The translations under genes and the position numbers were made by a program. A DNA stretch of 64,000 nt from NCBI RefSeq assembly GCF_000178995.1, contig NZ_ADVZ01000001.1, forward strand, positions 1-64,000. The letters are read 5' to 3'. Source of the stretch: Afipia sp. 1NLS2 (GTDB lineage: Bacteria; Pseudomonadota; Alphaproteobacteria; Rhizobiales; Xanthobacteraceae). The notes under the pieces were generated by a model, which worked only from the letters and a program-made list of their open reading frames with translations, ran no database searches and was not told where the DNA came from. Numbering within the stretch: position 1 is the first letter of the stretch; the number at the start of each line of letters is the position of its first letter. Below are positions 23,858-33,334 of the stretch, piece after piece.

Positions 23858-24538
23858 ATGAAATACAAACTGCCTTGGGCAACCGCGGTGCTGACCGTGG
23901 CTCTGCTCAGCGGGGCTCATGCCGCCGACAAGCTCGACGCCAGTTGCGCCTCCTGCCACGCCCTCACCAAGCCGACCGATACGTCGCTCGAGCGGCTGAT
24001 GTCCCGCAAGGGACCCGACCTCTGGTACGCCGGCAACAAATTCAATGCCGACTGGCTAGTGGCCTGGCTGCAGGATCCGAAGCCGATCCGTCCGGCGGGC
24101 TATCCTTATTTCAAGACGATCAAGGAAGGGCCTGACCACGATGTGCCGGATCCATCCAAAATCACTCCGCATCCCAAGCTCACGAAGGCCGCAGCGGAAA
24201 GTGCCGCTGCTGCGCTGATGGCGCTGAAAGCGCCCGACCTCGTACCCGCAGGCACCTTCAAGGGTGATACCGCCGGTGCGCGCATGGGCGCACTTGCCTT
24301 CACCAAGTTGCGTGGCTGCGTGACCTGCCATCAGGGCGAGAACGGGCAAGGCGGCTTCTCGGGGCCTGAACTCACCGATGCCGGCGCGCGGCTGCAGCCG
24401 GACTTCATCGCCGCCTACACCATCGATCCGCAGCGCTTCGATCCGCACATCTGGATGCCGACTCTCAGCCTGAAGGATCAGGACATCCAGCGGATCACCG
24501 CATACCTGTCGGTACAAGGCCGGGGAGACAAAAAATGA
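23858..24538 (+). CDS. ncgB: Di-haem cytochrome c (NcgB-like)
   Basis: 226 residues with a signal peptide ending near SGAHAAD. Two haem motifs: CASCH near residue 31 and CVTCH near residue 152. Each half resembles a class I cytochrome fold, with possible axial methionines at residues 48 and 200. It lies 21 bp after the multicopper oxidase and overlaps the next cytochrome gene by four bases. In the ncgABC-nirK operon this position is held by a periplasmic di-haem cytochrome thought to shuttle electrons to the copper enzymes or to nitrite reduction; that role is inferred. Confidence 0.85.
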   Translation: MKYKLPWATAVLTVALLSGAHAADKLDASCASCHALTKPTDTSLERLMSRKGPDLWYAGNKFNADWLVAWLQDPKPIRPAGYPYFKTIKEGPDHDVPDPSKITPHPKLTKAAAESAAAALMALKAPDLVPAGTFKGDTAGARMGALAFTKLRGCVTCHQGENGQGGFSGPELTDAGARLQPDFIAAYTIDPQRFDPHIWMPTLSLKDQDIQRITAYLSVQGRGDKK

Positions 24539-24936
24539 GCACCTTCGCGAACCATCCGGCTCCCGCTACACGGACATGGAAAAGCCTCGCGCTTATTCCT
24601 GCGCTTGCGGGCGCCGCCCTGCTTCTCACACCGGAAATCAGTCGCGCCGATCCGCCGATTGATCAGGTCTACAACGTCTATTGCGCACAGTGCCACGGTC
24701 TCAAGCGCAACGGCACTGGCGTCAATCTTCCCGGCCTCTCGGTTCGGCCGCGCGACCACACCGACAGTAAAGGCATGGGCGATACGCCTGACGACGAACT
24801 GTTCAAGGCGATCAAGGAAGGCGGCCTCGCGGTCAACAAGTCCGTGTTGATGCCGAGTTGGGGCGCGGTCCTCTCGGATAAGCAGATCACCGAAATGGTG
24901 AAGTACCTCAGAACGGTTTGCCATTGCGGCAAGTGA
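24535..24936 (+). CDS. ncgC: Mono-haem cytochrome c (NcgC-like)
   Basis: 133 residues; signal peptide ending near ISRADPP. One haem motif CAQCH near residue 50 and the likely axial Met in VLMPSWGAV near residue 104 define a class I cytochrome c. The N-terminus before the haem is a long hydrophobic stretch. Starts at ATG inside the 3' end of the di-haem gene (ATGA overlap) and is followed after 48 bp by nirK. Probably the small electron donor of NirK. The specific partner is inferred from the operon. Confidence 0.85.
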   Translation: MSTFANHPAPATRTWKSLALIPALAGAALLLTPEISRADPPIDQVYNVYCAQCHGLKRNGTGVNLPGLSVRPRDHTDSKGMGDTPDDELFKAIKEGGLAVNKSVLMPSWGAVLSDKQITEMVKYLRTVCHCGK

Positions 24937-24984
24937 TCCCGCGCGCAACGACACAACGAAATCAGTTTCATAAAGGAGCATACG

Positions 24985-25935
24985 ATGAACAGAACTTTAC
25001 GGGCCACGCTGATGGCAGGCGGCGTGGTGGCGATGGCAGCCTGTGCGAGCGCCATTGCCAGTGACGCCGAGGCCAAGACCGTCAAGGTCCATCTCACGGC
25101 CAAGGAGACCATGGTGCCGATCGACAACGAGGGCCACAAGGCGATTGGCTGGACCTATGACGGCCAGATTCCCGGCCCCGTGGTCCGCGCCACCGAAGGC
25201 GACACCATCGAGTTCACGCTGACCAACGATCCGGGCAACAAGAACTCGCATTCGATCGACTTTCACGCAGCACGCGCCGACGTGTTGACGGCCTTCGCTC
25301 CGATCAAGCCCGGCGAGACCAAGAGCTTCACCTTCACCGCTGACCATCCCGGCGCATTCTTCTACCATTGCGGCGCCGACCCGATGATCCAGCACATCGC
25401 GCGCGGCATGATCGGCGCGATCATTATCGACCCGAAAGATTCGAACGAGATGCCGAAGGCAGATCGGGAATACGTCCTGGTCGAGCACCAGACCTTCGAT
25501 AATCCGGAAGACGTCAAGGGCATGATGGCCAACAACTGGCAGCACGACGCGTTCAACGCCGTTCCCTTCCAGTATGATCCGGTCCATGACGTCAATGCCA
25601 CGCAAACGCTCGAGGCCAAGCCCGGCGAGCGCGTGCGCATCTACCTGATCAACGCTGGCCCGAACGAATTCTCCGGCTTCCACCCGATCGCGGGCATCTG
25701 GGATCGCGTCTATCCGTCCGGCAATCCAAAGAACGTGCTGGTCGGGATGCAAAACTACACCGTTGCTCCCGGCGATGCCGCGACCTTCGACATCATCTCA
25801 CCGAAGGAAGGCGCTTATGCACTCGTGAACCACTCGATGCGTGCCGCGCTCTCCGGCTCTATTGCGGTGATCATGTTTAGCAACAAGGCCGATCCCTCGA
25901 TGGGCCACGGCGACAAGATCCTTCCAAGAATGTAA
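24985..25935 (+). CDS. nirK: Copper-containing nitrite reductase NirK
   Basis: 316 residues with a signal peptide and two cupredoxin domains. Type 1 copper ligands lie in FFYHCGADPMIQHIARGM near residue 123 (Cys, His, Met). Type 2 copper and catalytic residues lie in SHSIDFHAARADVLT near 88 (Asp, His) and the second-domain GFHPIAGIWDRVY near 231, with LVNHSMR near 275. It reduces nitrite to NO in the periplasm. The Cys-to-His loop is one residue shorter than in the best-known NirK, resembling the short-loop type of nitrifiers. AAGGAGC lies eight bases before the ATG. Last gene of the four-gene operon; a clear terminator follows. Confidence 0.88.
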   Translation: MNRTLRATLMAGGVVAMAACASAIASDAEAKTVKVHLTAKETMVPIDNEGHKAIGWTYDGQIPGPVVRATEGDTIEFTLTNDPGNKNSHSIDFHAARADVLTAFAPIKPGETKSFTFTADHPGAFFYHCGADPMIQHIARGMIGAIIIDPKDSNEMPKADREYVLVEHQTFDNPEDVKGMMANNWQHDAFNAVPFQYDPVHDVNATQTLEAKPGERVRIYLINAGPNEFSGFHPIAGIWDRVYPSGNPKNVLVGMQNYTVAPGDAATFDIISPKEGAYALVNHSMRAALSGSIAVIMFSNKADPSMGHGDKILPRM

Positions 25936-25956
25936 CTGCGTCCCTGGAAGGATCAT

Positions 25957-25998
25957 GGCCCGGCGAGATCTCCGACCCTCCCGCCGGGCCTCTTTTTT
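25957..25998 (+). terminator. Rho-independent terminator after nirK
   Basis: Arms GGCCCGGCG / CGCCGGGCC (25957-25965, 25982-25990) followed by TCTTTTTTG. It ends the ncgABC-nirK transcript 21 bp beyond the nirK stop codon. Confidence 0.95.
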
Positions 25999-26058
25999 GA
26001 ACTTTCCGTTTGAACTTCGCAACACTCGGCGCGTTATCTCTCCGAGAGGAGAGCGCCA

Positions 26059-26277
26059 ATGTCTTCGACCGCTATCCGCCGCATCATGTACGATCCGATC
26101 GATCGCGAATTGTGGGTCACATTCGTATCCGGCCGCCAGTACGTTTATTTCGATGTCCCGCCGGAGAAATTCTCTGCATTCAGTCACGCTGAGTCACGCG
26201 GTGGATTTTTCAACCGTGAAATCCGCGACCATTATGGCTGTCGCGAAATCCTCACTCCCCATCGTCAGGCGAGTTAA
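26059..26277 (+). CDS. KTSC domain protein
   Basis: 72 residues. The KTSC domain, found alone and at the end of some lysyl-tRNA synthetases, is visible as MSSTAIRRIMYDPIDRELWV, then FVSGRQYVYFDVPPEKF near residue 22 and SHAESRGGFFNREIRDHY near 42. It is complete as a stand-alone single-domain protein. GAGAGGAG lies upstream of the ATG. Role unknown. It stands 60 bp after the nirK terminator and is probably a separate unit. Confidence 0.85.
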   Translation: MSSTAIRRIMYDPIDRELWVTFVSGRQYVYFDVPPEKFSAFSHAESRGGFFNREIRDHYGCREILTPHRQAS

Positions 26278-26457
26278 CAAAACAGGTTCCAGATCCCTGC
26301 ACGGCAGGCGGTAGCGTTCTGACGTCAAATCTGAACGGCATACGCTTCTTTCCGTAGAGTTTAAGGTTAGCTTCCTGTTTCAGTTGGCGCAGCTCTCTCG
26401 CCTCTCCACGGTGAGTTGCGTGTGCACATTGCGCACATCAACAGTGGAGCAAACGTC

Positions 26458-26715
26458 ATGAAGAAAATCCTGATCCTCGCCATCGCCGCAACGGCTCTCG
26501 CCGTAACCCCGAGCTTTGCGAAAGGTGGCGGTATCGGCATCGGCGCGAACGTGCTGACCGGCAAAAGCGGCGTGCTTGGTCTGCTCAACGGGCGCAGCAC
26601 CCTCGTCGTCAACACGGCGGTGACCACCGGCAAGGGTGGCGTGCTCGGCGCCGTGCTTGGCCGCGGCGGCATCCTCGGCGGCGGCCATGGCGGCGGTTGC
26701 GGCTGCGGTTACTGA
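26458..26715 (+). CDS. Glycine-rich secreted protein (85 aa)
   Basis: ATG 26458 has GTGGAG eight bases upstream; the longer frame from 26416 lacks a site. A signal peptide ends near PSFAKGG (residue 20). The mature part is Gly-rich with a quasi-repeat (ANVLTGKSGVLGLL, AVTTGKGGVLGAVL) and ends in GGGHGGGCGCGY. A similar pattern is seen in Gly-rich secreted proteins of unknown role. The two terminal cysteines may form a disulfide or bind metal. Function unknown. Confidence 0.7.
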   Translation: MKKILILAIAATALAVTPSFAKGGGIGIGANVLTGKSGVLGLLNGRSTLVVNTAVTTGKGGVLGAVLGRGGILGGGHGGGCGCGY

Positions 26716-26758
26716 GCGTGAGCCTACGATAACGCGGATGGGAGCTTCCCATCCGCAC

Positions 26759-27955
26759 CTATATTTTGCGAGCAACGCTCCCCTTGCCGTCATCTGCCGC
26801 CGCGCTAACAAATGGCGAGAATTTCTTGGTGATCGACGATGACAGGATCAACGCATCGGCTTTGTCCCCGGAAATCAGAATGCCGCGCGCATAGGTCAGG
26901 TCGACCCCCAGCGCATAATCATTGCCCAGATCGTAGGAACCGCCGAACGCCACCGTCGCGGTCTGCGCATCGAACGGCGAATCGAGATAGCGCGTCGTCG
27001 CATATCCGGCAGCCGCACTCAGCGTCAGTTGAGGCGTCACCGTCCACGATAATTTGCCGGTATAGGCTGCATCGATAGTGATCGGCGAAATCGGGAACGT
27101 CGTCTCATTGGCCCGCTTCCATGCCGTCAGATCCAGCGTCCACGCATCGCGACGCCAATGCAGATTGCTTTCATAAAGCAACGTCTTCACATTGCTAAAA
27201 TCGGGATCGTGCCAGGTGCCGCGTAACTGCGACAACGATCCGGTAACGCTGAAATCCTTGTCGGCATATTTAGCGAATACGAACGGCTGGATCCGTTCGT
27301 TATCGCGTCGATAACCGAACACATCAAACTCCTGCGCGTAGCGGCGCATCGACAGATTGATTGAAGCCCCCACCTCGAACTTGCCGCGAACATAAGCCAT
27401 GCCAGGAATGAGTGTCCCGCGCAGATATTGCTGCGCTTCGGGCAGGAAGTCCTGAAAGATGGCGTTGGTCTGGTTCAGGCTGGAGCGCGCGCCCTCACCC
27501 GTTGCGAACAGCTTGAATGAGCCGACTTTCGCTTCGCCTTTGATAGATTGGATAAGGTCCGACGAGCGCAGATTATAGGTACTGACGTCGGCAATCGTCG
27601 TGACCGAACTGACGTTCAGATCGTCGCTCCCGAGCATGCCGCGCATGATGACCTTGCCGCTTAAGCCAGACGTCGCCTGCGGATTGGCGTATTGGGTCTG
27701 GCTCGCCTCCGCCGCAATCCCAAGACTCGTATCGCCATCCTTATGGGCCGCCGCCATGGAGGCATCGGTGCCGATGAAGGCAGAACCACCGATACCACTA
27801 CCGTTGGAAAATTGAGGATTGGAATCGAACCCACCGCGCAGCCGCAAAGAGGCTGCGAAGTCATCCTCCGCCGACGCAGGATGGATTGCCGCCACAATCA
27901 GACTTCCGCACAGCAACGCATTCCGCAACATGCTGCCCCGCCACGCCAACCTCAT
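26759..27955 (-). CDS. Outer-membrane beta-barrel protein
   Basis: 398 residues. Signal peptide ends near HPASAED (residue 30). The rest shows alternating polar/hydrophobic strands with aromatic and Gly turns over the whole length (for example FAASLRLRGGFDSNPQFSN near residue 33, TLSAAAGYATTRYLDSPF near 318). It resembles exopolysaccharide- or biofilm-associated outer-membrane barrels of the BBP2_2 type, but the terminal residue is not Phe, so assembly signals are atypical. I cannot name the ligand. Stands alone, convergent with the Gly-rich gene. Confidence 0.72.
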   Translation of the reverse strand: MRLAWRGSMLRNALLCGSLIVAAIHPASAEDDFAASLRLRGGFDSNPQFSNGSGIGGSAFIGTDASMAAAHKDGDTSLGIAAEASQTQYANPQATSGLSGKVIMRGMLGSDDLNVSSVTTIADVSTYNLRSSDLIQSIKGEAKVGSFKLFATGEGARSSLNQTNAIFQDFLPEAQQYLRGTLIPGMAYVRGKFEVGASINLSMRRYAQEFDVFGYRRDNERIQPFVFAKYADKDFSVTGSLSQLRGTWHDPDFSNVKTLLYESNLHWRRDAWTLDLTAWKRANETTFPISPITIDAAYTGKLSWTVTPQLTLSAAAGYATTRYLDSPFDAQTATVAFGGSYDLGNDYALGVDLTYARGILISGDKADALILSSSITKKFSPFVSAAADDGKGSVARKI

Positions 27956-28089
27956 GGCGATTACGCAGTGGCCATCGTTAGCGAGACATGAAAATCGCCC
28001 GATGTCACGTATTGCTACGTAAGCATCGGGCGCACTGGTACCGCGTGTGTGTGCGTACGGGGTGGTGAGCTAGACGCGTATTCTACGCG

Positions 28090-28845
28090 CTAGACTTTGA
28101 CAGACGAACTCGCCGCATTGGAGACCGCCTGAGACTGCGACTGGATCAGTTTCTCGATCAGATTGTAGGACGATGCCGCGCTGGATGAGCCGGCGCTCGA
28201 TGCCGCGCTGGTCGAGGTGACCTTCGAGCCATCGGCATAGGTCAGTGTCGTTGTCACCGATCCATCTGAATTGGTTGTCGTGGCGGTCGTGGCGCCGTCG
28301 ATCGATTGCGACAGGGCATCGGCAAGGCCGCCGCCCCCACCGCCACCATGTCCACCGTGAGCGTGATGGCTGCCGCCGCTCTTTCTGGTCTGCAGCGCGC
28401 TTGTCAGCTCATTGATGCTGACGGAGCCATCTCCGTCCGTATCAAGTTTGGAGAACACGTTATCGGCCGCCGCGACATTGGTACCGCCTGCGCCGAGCTG
28501 CTGCTCGAATTCCGATTTGGAGATCGAACCATCGCCATTGACGTCGAGCTGCGAGAACAGGTCCTTCATCGCGTCGGACGACGACGCGGACGTGGTGCTC
28601 GCCGATGGAGATTGTGCCGCCAGCAGCGCGCTCCAGGTATCCGGCGACAACGCCCCGCTCTGCCCCCAATTCGCGGCGGTCGAGGACGCCGTCGAACCGG
28701 GCGTGCTGGACGTCAGACTGAAAGGATTCGAATTCTGGGTGACCCCGGTCGTCGGCTTCGACGCCGACGATTTCGACGACGTCAGCGACGACAACAGATC
28801 GAGCGCTGTGGACGCGGCACCCGCCAAAGCCAGATACATGGCCAT
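28090..28845 (-). CDS. EF-hand calcium-binding protein
   Basis: 251 residues from ATG 28845 ([12 protein letters not shown]); the next ATG, at 28839, has a better-spaced GGAGG and is equally likely. Two canonical EF-hand loops: [12 protein letters not shown] near residue 103 and [12 protein letters not shown] near residue 136, each with the Asp/Asn at 1, 3, 5 and Glu at 12, separated by 33 residues as in a paired EF-hand. N- and C-terminal parts are Ser/Thr/Ala-rich and disordered, with a [10 protein letters not shown] stretch near 165. No classic signal peptide is certain. The role may be calcium sensing or storage. Confidence 0.82.
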   Translation of the reverse strand: MAMYLALAGAASTALDLLSSLTSSKSSASKPTTGVTQNSNPFSLTSSTPGSTASSTAANWGQSGALSPDTWSALLAAQSPSASTTSASSSDAMKDLFSQLDVNGDGSISKSEFEQQLGAGGTNVAAADNVFSKLDTDGDGSVSINELTSALQTRKSGGSHHAHGGHGGGGGGGLADALSQSIDGATTATTTNSDGSVTTTLTYADGSKVTSTSAASSAGSSSAASSYNLIEKLIQSQSQAVSNAASSSVKV

Positions 28846-29087
28846 ACTCCCTCCGCCGCGCATGCGCGGCCCTGCAGGAGTTCCAGCAATTGTCGTGCCG
28901 GACCAAAATGCCCGAAAAATCGATATTTTTGGGTGAAACGGCACGCCTTAGTCCGGCAAAAGCTGCCGCAAGGGGCAGAAAATGCCGTGCAGACCGGCCC
29001 TTAAAGGCCATTCCCGTTTTGCGCCGAGGCCTGAGGCATGATAGCGAAACGCCATCCGCCACATCCTCCGAAGCAAGCCCTCGTGCC

Positions 29088-29789
29088 ATGTCCCAGCCGT
29101 CCGCACACCGTCCGCTGATTATCGCACCATCGGTCCTCGCCTCCGACTATGCCCGGCTGGGTGAGGAAGTCCGCGCCGTCGATACCGCCGGGGCCGACTG
29201 GCTGCACATGGACGTGATGGACGGCCATTTCGTGCCGAACATTTCCTACGGGCCGGACGTCATCAAGGCGATGCGCCCTCACAGCAACAAGATCTTCGAC
29301 GCGCATCTGATGATCGCGCCCTGCGACCCCTATCTCGAGGCCTTCGCCAAGGCGGGTTGCGACCACATCACAGTTCACGCCGAAGCAGGCCCCCATCTGC
29401 ACCGCTCGCTGCAGGCGATCCGCGCACTCGGCAAAAAGGCCGGCGTCGCGCTCAACCCGGCGACGCCCGCAAATGCCATCGAATATGTGCTCGACCTCGT
29501 CGACATCGTGCTGGTGATGTCAGTCAATCCGGGCTTCGGGGGCCAGTCCTTCATTCCCGCCGTGCTGGAGAAGATCACCACCATTCGCGCGATGTGCGCC
29601 GGACGCCCGATCGACATCGAGGTGGACGGTGGTGTCACGGCAGGCAACGCCGCGCAGATCGCCGCTGCTGGCGCGAATGCGTTCGTCGCAGGCTCCTCGG
29701 TTTTCAAGGGCGGCACGTTCGACCATTACAAGGCCAACATTTCTGCGATCCGCACAGCCGCTGCCACTGCGCGGGGCGAAGCGATCTGA
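29088..29789 (+). CDS. rpe: Ribulose-phosphate 3-epimerase
   Basis: 233 residues of a TIM-barrel. Conserved blocks: [18 protein letters not shown] near residue 10, [15 protein letters not shown] near 35 (metal and catalytic Asp), HLMI near 70, [15 protein letters not shown] near 144 and [12 protein letters not shown] near 179 (second catalytic Asp). It interconverts ribulose 5-phosphate and xylulose 5-phosphate in the pentose phosphate and Calvin cycles. Starts at ATG 29088. It lies 61 bp before purB. Confidence 0.95.
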   Translation: MSQPSAHRPLIIAPSVLASDYARLGEEVRAVDTAGADWLHMDVMDGHFVPNISYGPDVIKAMRPHSNKIFDAHLMIAPCDPYLEAFAKAGCDHITVHAEAGPHLHRSLQAIRALGKKAGVALNPATPANAIEYVLDLVDIVLVMSVNPGFGGQSFIPAVLEKITTIRAMCAGRPIDIEVDGGVTAGNAAQIAAAGANAFVAGSSVFKGGTFDHYKANISAIRTAAATARGEAI

Positions 29790-29850
29790 TCGAAGCCGGG
29801 ACAATCCGGCGCGATGCAGGCGCGACAACTGAAGACGATAGGACGTTTCG

Positions 29851-31158
29851 ATGATTTCACGCTATTCCCGCCCCGAAATGACCTCCATCTGGGACCCGCA
29901 GACGCGCTTCCAGATCTGGTTCGAGATCGAGGCCCATGCCGCCGACGCGCTGGCCGAGATCGGCACGATCCCGAAGGAGGCAGCGAAGAAGGTCTGGGAA
30001 AAGGCCAAGGGCGTAACCTTCAATGTGGATCGCATCGACGAGATCGAGCGCGAGACCAAGCACGACGTCATCGCCTTCCTGACCCATCTGGCGGAAATCG
30101 TCGGCCCCGAAGCCCGCTTCGTGCATCAGGGCATGACCTCGTCGGACGTTCTCGACACCTGCCTGAACGTCCAGCTCGCGCGCGCCGCCGACTTGCTGAT
30201 CGCCGATATCGACCGCGTGCTTGCGGCGCTCAAGACGCGGGCGTTCGAGCACAAGCTCACGCCGGTGATTGGCCGCTCGCACGGCATCCACGCCGAGCCG
30301 GTCACTTTCGGCCTCAAGCTCGCTTACGCTTATGCGGAATTCGATCGCAACCGCGCTCGCCTCGTCGCCGCGCGGAAGGAAATCGCAACCTGCGCCATCT
30401 CCGGCGCGGTCGGCACCTTCGCTCAAATCGATCCGCGCGTGGAGGCCCACGTCGCCAAGGCGATGGGACTGACCGTGGAGCCGATCTCGACTCAGGTCAT
30501 TCCACGCGACCGCCACGCCATGTTCTTCGCAACCCTCGGCGTCGTGGCAGCATCGATGGAACGTCTCGCCATCGAAATCCGCCACATGCAGCGCACCGAA
30601 GTGCTGGAGGCCGAGGAATTCTTCTCCCAGGGGCAGAAGGGCTCCTCCGCGATGCCGCACAAGCGCAACCCGGTACTGACGGAAAACCTCACCGGCCTGT
30701 CGCGCATGGTCCGCGCCTACGTTACGCCTGCGCTGGAGAACGTCGTGCTCTGGCATGAACGCGACATCTCGCACTCCTCCGCCGAGCGGATGATGGGCCC
30801 CGACGCCACCGTGACGCTGGACTTCGGACTCAACCGCCTCGCCGGCGTGATCGAGAAGCTGCTGGTCTATCCTGAGAACATGCAGAAGAACCTCGACCGC
30901 CTCGGCGGCCTCGTCCACTCGCAGCGGCTGCTGCTGGCGCTCACCCAAAAGGGGGCCTCGCGCGAGGATGCTTACAAGCTCGTGCAGCGCAATGCGATGC
31001 CGGTCTGGCGCGGCGAAGGCGACTTCCAGTCGCTTCTGAAAAAGGATGAGGACGTTAAAAAGTACTTGTCCGACAAGGAGATCGAAGAGCAATTTGATCT
31101 CGCCTATCACTTTAAGCACGTCGACACGATCTTCAGCCGGGTGTTCGGAAAAGCCTGA
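29851..31158 (+). CDS. purB: Adenylosuccinate lyase
   Basis: 435 residues. Conserved regions: TSSDVLDTCLNVQLARAADL near residue 95, the His in GRSHGIHAEPVTFGLK near 142, and the signature GSSAMPHKRNPVLTENLTGL near 265. It performs two lyase steps in purine synthesis (SAICAR to AICAR, adenylosuccinate to AMP). AGGAC lies upstream of ATG. Followed by a small hydrolase gene after 13 bp, perhaps cotranscribed. Confidence 0.96.
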   Translation: MISRYSRPEMTSIWDPQTRFQIWFEIEAHAADALAEIGTIPKEAAKKVWEKAKGVTFNVDRIDEIERETKHDVIAFLTHLAEIVGPEARFVHQGMTSSDVLDTCLNVQLARAADLLIADIDRVLAALKTRAFEHKLTPVIGRSHGIHAEPVTFGLKLAYAYAEFDRNRARLVAARKEIATCAISGAVGTFAQIDPRVEAHVAKAMGLTVEPISTQVIPRDRHAMFFATLGVVAASMERLAIEIRHMQRTEVLEAEEFFSQGQKGSSAMPHKRNPVLTENLTGLSRMVRAYVTPALENVVLWHERDISHSSAERMMGPDATVTLDFGLNRLAGVIEKLLVYPENMQKNLDRLGGLVHSQRLLLALTQKGASREDAYKLVQRNAMPVWRGEGDFQSLLKKDEDVKKYLSDKEIEEQFDLAYHFKHVDTIFSRVFGKA

Positions 31159-31171
31159 CGCGGCGCGCGCC

Positions 31172-31729
31172 ATGATCCCGTCCTGCGAGGCCTTCGATTT
31201 CCTGATCCTTCCCGGCCTGACCAATTCCGGGGTCGACCACTGGCAGTCGCATTGGTCGATGGCATTCCCGAATGCTTCGCGTGTGCTGCAGGACGACTGG
31301 GACACTCCGCAACTGGCCGACTGGCTGGCGCGACTCGATCAGGCCGTCGCGCAAGGCAAGCGCCCCGCCGTCCTGATCGCTCACAGCCTCGGAGTCGCGC
31401 TCGCGGTGCACTGGCTCACCTCGCGCGCGCCGGGGCGCGTGAAGGGTGCATTCCTCGTCGCGCCCTCCGATGTGGGGTCGCCCGAGTACACGCCAGACGC
31501 GGTTCGGAATTTCGCACCGCTGCCACGCAAGTCCCTTCCCGTGCCGACCATCACGGTTGCGAGCAGCAACGATCCGTTCGTGACGTTGGAGCGTGCCCGC
31601 GCGCTCGCCTCGGACTGGCACTCGGCTTTCCATGATGCCGGGGAACTTGGCCACATCAACGGAGCATCGCGCCTGGGGCTTTGGCCGCAGGGGCTGGTGC
31701 TACTCGGACGACTGCTCAACCGGGTTTGA
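31172..31729 (+). CDS. RBBP9/YdeN-family alpha/beta hydrolase
   Basis: 185 residues from ATG 31172 (MIPSCEAFDFLILPGLTN). The family core is DFLILPGLTNSGVDHWQSHW at the N-terminus, the nucleophile region LIAHSLGVALAVHW near residue 69, and TVASSNDPFVTLERA near 128 and ELGHINGASRLG near 154 with the catalytic Asp and His. Serine hydrolase of unknown substrate. It lies 13 bp after purB on the same strand. Longer frame from 31046 lies over the purB 3' end and is rejected. Confidence 0.86.
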   Translation: MIPSCEAFDFLILPGLTNSGVDHWQSHWSMAFPNASRVLQDDWDTPQLADWLARLDQAVAQGKRPAVLIAHSLGVALAVHWLTSRAPGRVKGAFLVAPSDVGSPEYTPDAVRNFAPLPRKSLPVPTITVASSNDPFVTLERARALASDWHSAFHDAGELGHINGASRLGLWPQGLVLLGRLLNRV

Positions 31730-31735
31730 TGGCGC

Positions 31736-32284
31736 CTACTGCACCCTGCCGTCGACCATCCGCTCCAGCACACCGTCCTTCTTGATGAAGCGATGGTAGA
31801 GCGCTCCGAGGACATGCAGTGCGATCAGCGCCAGCAGCACATAAGCCGCATAGATGTGCCAATGCTCGAAGTCACCCGCATTCTGCCGGTTCTCGACCGT
31901 GAACTGCGGCACCCGGAATAGGCCGAAAAAATCCGCATAATCCGGCTTGTGCGCGCCTGAATGCGCCCAGCCGAGCATCACCACAACGAAGGTCAGCACA
32001 TAGAGCGACCACTGGTTGAGGCGAGCGAACGCCCGCTCCCAGACCGGCGCACCGGCAGGCAACGCAGGCGTCGGATTGAAGAACTTCCAGACCAACCGCA
32101 GCGCCGTGAACAGCAGCACGAGATAACCGATATCGGCATGGATCGAGCGATAGAAAAAACGATCCGCCCGCGCCGGAAAATTGTTCATCCACCAGCCATA
32201 GGCGATCATGCCGATGATGGCGGCGCCGAGCACCCAATGGAATACCCGCGCCACCGCGCCCCAGGATCGTGTCGTGTTCAGCAT
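31736..32284 (-). CDS. Cytochrome b561
   Basis: 182 residues, four hydrophobic helices. Histidine ligands for two b-haems are likely in ARVFHWVLGAAI near residue 14, YRSIHADIGY near 46, and the pair HWHIYAAYVLLALIALHVLG with YHRF near residues 143-167. Prokaryotic cytochrome b561 proteins accept electrons in the inner membrane, often from quinol. ATG 32284 with GGTGG is better supported than the GTG at 32293. Convergent with the preceding hydrolase gene (6-bp gap). Confidence 0.87.
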   Translation of the reverse strand: MLNTTRSWGAVARVFHWVLGAAIIGMIAYGWWMNNFPARADRFFYRSIHADIGYLVLLFTALRLVWKFFNPTPALPAGAPVWERAFARLNQWSLYVLTFVVVMLGWAHSGAHKPDYADFFGLFRVPQFTVENRQNAGDFEHWHIYAAYVLLALIALHVLGALYHRFIKKDGVLERMVDGRVQ

Positions 32285-32458
32285 CTTGTCCACCGCCGGT
32301 TAAACCGAGGAGAAGCCATAGAAGAAAGGCAGGAACAAGCGAGCTGCCGAGTAACGGCTTGGAATTACTCTAAATAAGAGTATAGCGTTATCCTGCGCAG
32401 ACTGACGCCATCTGCCTGTGCAACTCATTCCTAACCAACGACCAGCTATATTCTTTTC

Positions 32459-33256
32459 GTGTCGAAGTCGCCCGCCATCCTTGTATTCGATTCCGGCCTC
32501 GGCGGCCTGACGGTGCTGCGCGAAATCACCACGGCCCGCCCAGACGCCGCCTATACCTATGTGGCCGACGACGCCTTCTTCCCCTACGGCCGGCATGAGG
32601 AAAGCGCGATCATCGCGCGCGTCGTGCCGCTGATCGGCGACCTGATCGGGCGCCACACCCCCGATCTCGTCGTCATCGCCTGCAACACCGCCTCGACGCT
32701 GGTGATGGATCACCTGCGCAAGGCCTATTCCGTTCCCTTCGTCGGCACCGTGCCCGCGATCAAGCCCGCCTGCGCCTCCTCGAAGACGAAGCGGGTCTCC
32801 GTGCTCGGCACGCGCGGCACGGTGAAGCGCGAGTACACCAAGAAACTGATTGCCGATTTCGCGCACGATTGCGAGGTGACGCTCGTCGGCGCGGGAAACC
32901 TCGCCACGCTGGCGGAAGCCGCCTTGCGCGGCGAGAGCGTGAGCGACGACGCTATTCTCGCCGAGATCGCACCCTGCTTCATCGAGGGCTCTCCTCGCAC
33001 CGATACCGTCGTGCTGGCCTGCACCCATTATCCGCTGCTGCTGGAGCAGATCCGGCGCATCGCGCCCTGGACGGTGGACTGGATCGATCCCGCGCCCGCC
33101 ATCGCGCGGCGCGTCGAAAGTCTGCTCGACAAATCGGAGAACGAAAATATTCCAGCCCCCGCCAAATTTTTATTCACGTCGGGAAAGTCTCCCTCGCCTG
33201 CACTGATGAGAGCGCTGCAACCGTTCTTCGGCGCACAGGCCCTGGATCACGCCTAA
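32459..33256 (+). CDS. murI: Glutamate racemase
   Basis: 265 residues from a GTG at 32459. Motifs: VFDSGLGGLTVLREI near residue 8 with the catalytic region, YVADDAFFPYG near 34, ACNTAST near 72 with the first catalytic Cys, and ACTHYPLL near 184 with the second Cys. It makes D-glutamate for peptidoglycan. It has no neighbour in a common pathway here. A weak ribosome site is consistent with the GTG start. Confidence 0.93.
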   Translation: MSKSPAILVFDSGLGGLTVLREITTARPDAAYTYVADDAFFPYGRHEESAIIARVVPLIGDLIGRHTPDLVVIACNTASTLVMDHLRKAYSVPFVGTVPAIKPACASSKTKRVSVLGTRGTVKREYTKKLIADFAHDCEVTLVGAGNLATLAEAALRGESVSDDAILAEIAPCFIEGSPRTDTVVLACTHYPLLLEQIRRIAPWTVDWIDPAPAIARRVESLLDKSENENIPAPAKFLFTSGKSPSPALMRALQPFFGAQALDHA

Positions 33257-33334
33257 GTTCTTTTTCTTCCTTTCACCGCGCTGCTAGCCTTCATGCATCT
33301 GCCCCAGGAGAGGGCAGCACGAGGGAGAACGTCC

